Under the pieces are notes generated by a model. That model was not told where the DNA came from and did no database searches. It worked only from the letters and a program-made list of their open reading frames with translations. This document shows positions 15,758 through 17,869 of a stretch of DNA of 17,869 bases, piece after piece. Origin of the DNA: JAZNSB01 sp045590955 (GTDB lineage: Bacteria; Pseudomonadota; Alphaproteobacteria; RF32; CAG-239); NCBI GenBank assembly GCA_045590955.1, contig JAZNSB010000055.1, positions 1 through 17,869 of the forward strand, in the 5' to 3' direction. The translations under genes were made by a program, and so were the position numbers. The first letter of the stretch is position 1. Every line of letters starts with the position of its first letter.

Positions 15758-16186
15758 ATGGAATATGGTGATTTTTTAGAACATATGAATGATAGGGAAG
15801 TTTTTATTTTCTTGAAAATTTTAGCACAATTGGCAAGCTCTGACGGACAACTTCAACAAGAGGAAAAAGAGTTTATTCAGATGGTTGCTCGATCATATGG
15901 AATTGAAGGTGAAAAGTTGCAACAATTGCTGATGTCTGAAGATGAAGAAGAAGTTGTAAAAATAGCTGCAGAAATAACAAACAGAAAAGTAGCTTTGCAA
16001 ATTATAAAAGAAATGTGTTTGTTGGCACACTCTGATGAAAATTTGAGCGAAAAAGAAACTCTTTTGATTGGAAAAGTTGCAAAAGCAATGAATGTGGAAT
16101 TGGAAAAAGTAGCTCAAATCAGTCAATGGGTGATTGATAGAATTATTTGGTTGGAACAAGCAAAAATAATTTTTGAAGAAGAATAA
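15758..16186 (+). CDS. TerB-like (tellurite-resistance TerB fold) small protein
   Basis: This is a 142-aa, acidic, all-helical soluble protein. Residues 22-49 (LAQLASSDGQLQQEEKEFIQ onward) match the TerB-type pattern L-A-x-x-D-G-x-x-x-x-E-E, whose acidic residues bind metal in known members. A second copy of the pattern, LAHSDENLSEKETLLIGKVA, starts at residue 89. The two repeats are 64 residues apart, consistent with the internal duplication of this fold. TerB-domain proteins occur in tellurite-resistance and stress-related contexts, but no ter genes are present here, so I do not infer tellurite resistance. The ATG at 15758 is preferred because GGAGA lies eight bases upstream; the in-frame TTG at 15752 is too close to it. 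It is first in an operon with the unknown gene at 16206. No signal peptide or membrane segment is seen. Confidence 0.7.
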   Translation: MEYGDFLEHMNDREVFIFLKILAQLASSDGQLQQEEKEFIQMVARSYGIEGEKLQQLLMSEDEEEVVKIAAEITNRKVALQIIKEMCLLAHSDENLSEKETLLIGKVAKAMNVELEKVAQISQWVIDRIIWLEQAKIIFEEE

Positions 16187-16205
16187 TCAGTGTCGTGAGG
16201 AAAAA

Positions 16206-17006
16206 ATGTCTGAGCAACAAAAAATAAAATCAATTTGCGATGTTTTGGCAAAATCAATGCCTGATCTTAATGATAAGGCAAGGGAAGAATTGGCTAAAAA
16301 AATTGTTGCAAAAGAATATGATTCCAGAATATCTGAAAATTTGAAGTTGTCAGATGTTTCTGACAAGATTGCAGAATCTTACATTAAACATCATAGACTG
16401 GAAGATACAACCGAAATATCAAAGGCATGTGGCGCAACAGCTACTGTTGTTGAGGAAATGAACGATGGACACGTTAGTCCACGTGATTTGGAAACTAAAA
16501 ACAGACTTCACGCCCATCTTTCTGAAAGAATTGATATGCTTGAACAATGTATTGCAATGTATAAATACAGCAATAATCCAAAAGCCAGAAAGATGTATAA
16601 AGAGTTGGAAGCAAAAATGATTGCCATGAAAAAGATTTTGCTTATCTTAAAAGTTTCTACAAAATCACAAGTTGACCCAAGACCGGGAAAGGAAAAAGAA
16701 AGAAAATACAAAAAGGCTTTTTATTTGGCAATGTTGAAGGCTTGGGAAAACGGAAAAACAGTTCCTCAAAAGCTTGAACAACGTTTGGGAATTATTACAC
16801 AAAGTATGATGACGGAAAGTGTTGCGGAAGCAATGGTACAACAACGGTTGCAAAAGAATAAAAAGTCTCCACGAGAAATGATTGCTGCTTTAAGGGGACT
16901 TTCTAATGATGCTGAAAAAGTGCATATTCCGGAAGAGCTTGAAAAAAAATATACAGATAGGGTGTTGTTTGCACTTGCAAACACTCAAAACAGTGTTACT
17001 ATGTAG
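16206..17006 (+). CDS. Hypothetical protein, 266 aa, unrecognised
   Basis: I do not recognise this family. The product is soluble-looking, predicted mostly helical and rich in Lys and Glu, with no signal peptide and no membrane segment. Residues 1-60 are helical and charged. Residues 68-100 (TTEISKACGATATVVEEMND, then GHVSPRDLETK) loosely resemble an XRE-type helix-turn-helix with the G-x-x-x-P turn, but weakly. Residues 105-150 look like a coiled-coil-prone helix pair (MYKELEAKMIAMKKILLILK). A basic linker (GKEKERKYKK) at 161-170 is followed by a second helical half. The ATG at 16206 is chosen because TGAGGA lies just upstream; an in-frame TTG at 16173 lies inside the preceding gene. It starts 19 bases after the TerB-like gene and 27 bases before yggT, so it is probably co-transcribed. 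Codon use matches its neighbours. Confidence 0.8.
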   Translation: MSEQQKIKSICDVLAKSMPDLNDKAREELAKKIVAKEYDSRISENLKLSDVSDKIAESYIKHHRLEDTTEISKACGATATVVEEMNDGHVSPRDLETKNRLHAHLSERIDMLEQCIAMYKYSNNPKARKMYKELEAKMIAMKKILLILKVSTKSQVDPRPGKEKERKYKKAFYLAMLKAWENGKTVPQKLEQRLGIITQSMMTESVAEAMVQQRLQKNKKSPREMIAALRGLSNDAEKVHIPEELEKKYTDRVLFALANTQNSVTM

Positions 17007-17033
17007 CAAATAAAAATTTTAGGAGAATTTACA

Positions 17034-17330
17034 ATGGGAATTTTTGAACCGTTTTTATATGTTATTGGATTGTTGGTTAGTTTGTATTTGAAGGTTGTGG
17101 TAGTTCAAATAGTGCTTTATTGGTTGATTCGTTTCAAGATATTGGAAGCTGATAATAAGTATTCACAAAAAACAATGGAAATTTTAGATAAGGTTACACA
17201 GCCGGTTTATAAGAAAATTGGTGAAAAGATACCCCCATTTAACGGAATTGATTTTTCACCGTTTATTTTGGTTTTGGCTTTAATCTTTTTAGGAAGATTA
17301 ATTTATCGCCTTTCTGAAATGGTAATGTAA
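17034..17330 (+). CDS. YggT family integral membrane protein
   Basis: This is a 98-aa membrane protein of the YggT family, whose precise role is not established. Hydrophobic segments lie at about residues 7-33 and 74-91. They flank a loop with the family signature PPFNGIDFSPFILVLALIFL (67-86). The mid segment LDKVTQPVYKKIGEKIP is the usual YggT 'T-x-P' stretch. The start is ATG after a clear AGGAG site at 17021. The DUF167 gene follows after seven bases, and folD after that, an arrangement common in alphaproteobacteria and similar to yggT-yggU in E. coli. Confidence 0.92.
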   Translation: MGIFEPFLYVIGLLVSLYLKVVVVQIVLYWLIRFKILEADNKYSQKTMEILDKVTQPVYKKIGEKIPPFNGIDFSPFILVLALIFLGRLIYRLSEMVM

Positions 17331-17337
17331 AACTGAA

Positions 17338-17643
17338 ATGTTTGATGAAAAAGAAAATGGCGTTTTAGTAAGAGTTAGGATAATTCCTAACTCTTCTTGT
17401 AAGCAAATATGCGGTTTATATGAAGATGCTAACAATGTTAGGTTTTTAAAGATCAAAATTTGTTCTGCACCGGAAAACGGAAAAGCTAATGCGGAAGTGC
17501 AAACCTTTTTGGCTAAAACATTAAAATGTGCAAAGTCTGAAGTGCGGATTGTAAGTGGACATAAAGATAGAGTCAAAAATATATTGATTGAAGGTGAAAC
17601 AAAGCTGTTGGCGCAAAAATTAAATGCGTTGTTGGGAGATTAA
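17338..17643 (+). CDS. DUF167 / UPF0235 (YggU) family protein
   Basis: This is a 101-aa small soluble protein of the DUF167 family. Its features are the N-terminal VRVRIIPNSSCKQI strand, the central SAPENGKANAEVQTFLAKTL motif (GKAN core) and VRIVSGHKDRVKNILIEG near the C-terminus. The function of the family is unknown. It has no clear ribosome site of its own and begins seven bases after the yggT stop, so translation is probably coupled. The length is typical. Confidence 0.92.
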   Translation: MFDEKENGVLVRVRIIPNSSCKQICGLYEDANNVRFLKIKICSAPENGKANAEVQTFLAKTLKCAKSEVRIVSGHKDRVKNILIEGETKLLAQKLNALLGD

Positions 17644-17647
17644 AATA

Positions 17648-17869
17648 ATGCAAGATAAATTATTAAACGGAAAAGCTTTTAGTGAAGAAGTTAAAAAGCA
17701 AATTGCAGAAAAAATTTGCAATTTGAATATAAAACCAAAGCTTGCCATTATTTTAATCGGAGATGATGAAGCAAGTAAAGTGTATGTGCGTAACAAAGAA
17801 AAAGCGGCGGCCCAAGTGGGAATAGAATGTGAGGTTTTTGCACTGGGTAAAGACTGTACAGAACATGGT
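17648..17869 (+). CDS. folD: Methylenetetrahydrofolate dehydrogenase/cyclohydrolase, N-terminal part (3' truncated by window edge)
   Basis: FolD interconverts 5,10-methylene-, methenyl- and 10-formyl-tetrahydrofolate in one-carbon metabolism. Only 74 residues are present, read from ATG at 17648 to the window end with no stop. The segment LAIILIGDDEASKVYVRNKE matches the family, with Tyr46 and Lys50 in the YxxxK active-site spacing, followed by KAAAQVGIECEVF. It starts four bases after the DUF167 stop and appears to be the last visible gene of the operon. Confidence 0.94.
   Translation, partial: MQDKLLNGKAFSEEVKKQIAEKICNLNIKPKLAIILIGDDEASKVYVRNKEKAAAQVGIECEVFALGKDCTEHG

Noticed and set aside
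1..17869. CRISPR arrays, insertion sequences, phage genes, tRNA or rRNA genes
   Set aside because: I saw no regularly spaced repeats, no transposase or integrase motifs with terminal repeats, and no cloverleaf or rRNA sequence on either strand.

Overview
This window reads as chromosomal core sequence from an AT-rich alphaproteobacterium. It appears to have no plasmid, phage or transposon content. The assignment rests on gene order (rplA-rplJ-rplL-rpoB-rpoC; miaB-phoH-ybeY-lnt-XRE-trmB; yggT-DUF167-folD), on the alphaproteobacterial look of RpoB (1390 aa), RpoC (1383 aa) and the XRE regulator, and on an L10-type mRNA leader between rplA and rplJ. The low GC and heavy use of TTG and AGA codons suggest a host-associated lineage, such as the AT-rich gut or intracellular alphaproteobacteria. 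The species cannot be read from the sequence alone.

Region 1 (1-9998, plus strand) is the ribosomal stalk and RNA polymerase operon. It holds the 3' end of rplA (L1), a structured L10 leader, rplJ (L10, GTG start), rplL (L7/L12), a 236-base spacer with an attenuator-like hairpin and three further inverted repeats, then rpoB and rpoC. A 13-bp terminator closes it. A second bidirectional hairpin separates it from the convergent operon.

Region 2 (10036-15622, minus strand; transcription runs miaB to trmB) is a compact RNA-modification and envelope operon: miaB (tRNA 2-methylthio), phoH-like ATPase, ybeY (rRNA endonuclease), lnt (apolipoprotein N-acyltransferase), an XRE regulator and trmB (tRNA m7G46). 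miaB-phoH-ybeY-lnt are adjacent or overlapping, which suggests translational coupling. The corC/tlyC and metK genes often found in this neighbourhood in alphaproteobacteria are absent. The XRE gene has its own possible promoter with nested inverted repeats over the -10, a candidate autoregulatory operator.

Region 3 (15642-17869, plus strand) starts with a divergent intergenic region carrying a good sigma-70-like promoter. An apparent operon follows: a small TerB-like protein with an internal duplication, an unrecognised 266-aa soluble basic protein, a YggT membrane protein, a DUF167/YggU protein and the start of folD, which runs off the window.

Most of the window is well-conserved housekeeping sequence. 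The least explained parts are the 266-aa gene with its TerB-like partner, the hairpin-rich rplL-rpoB spacer and the putative XRE operator. I found no convincing novel defence, mobile or biosynthetic system.
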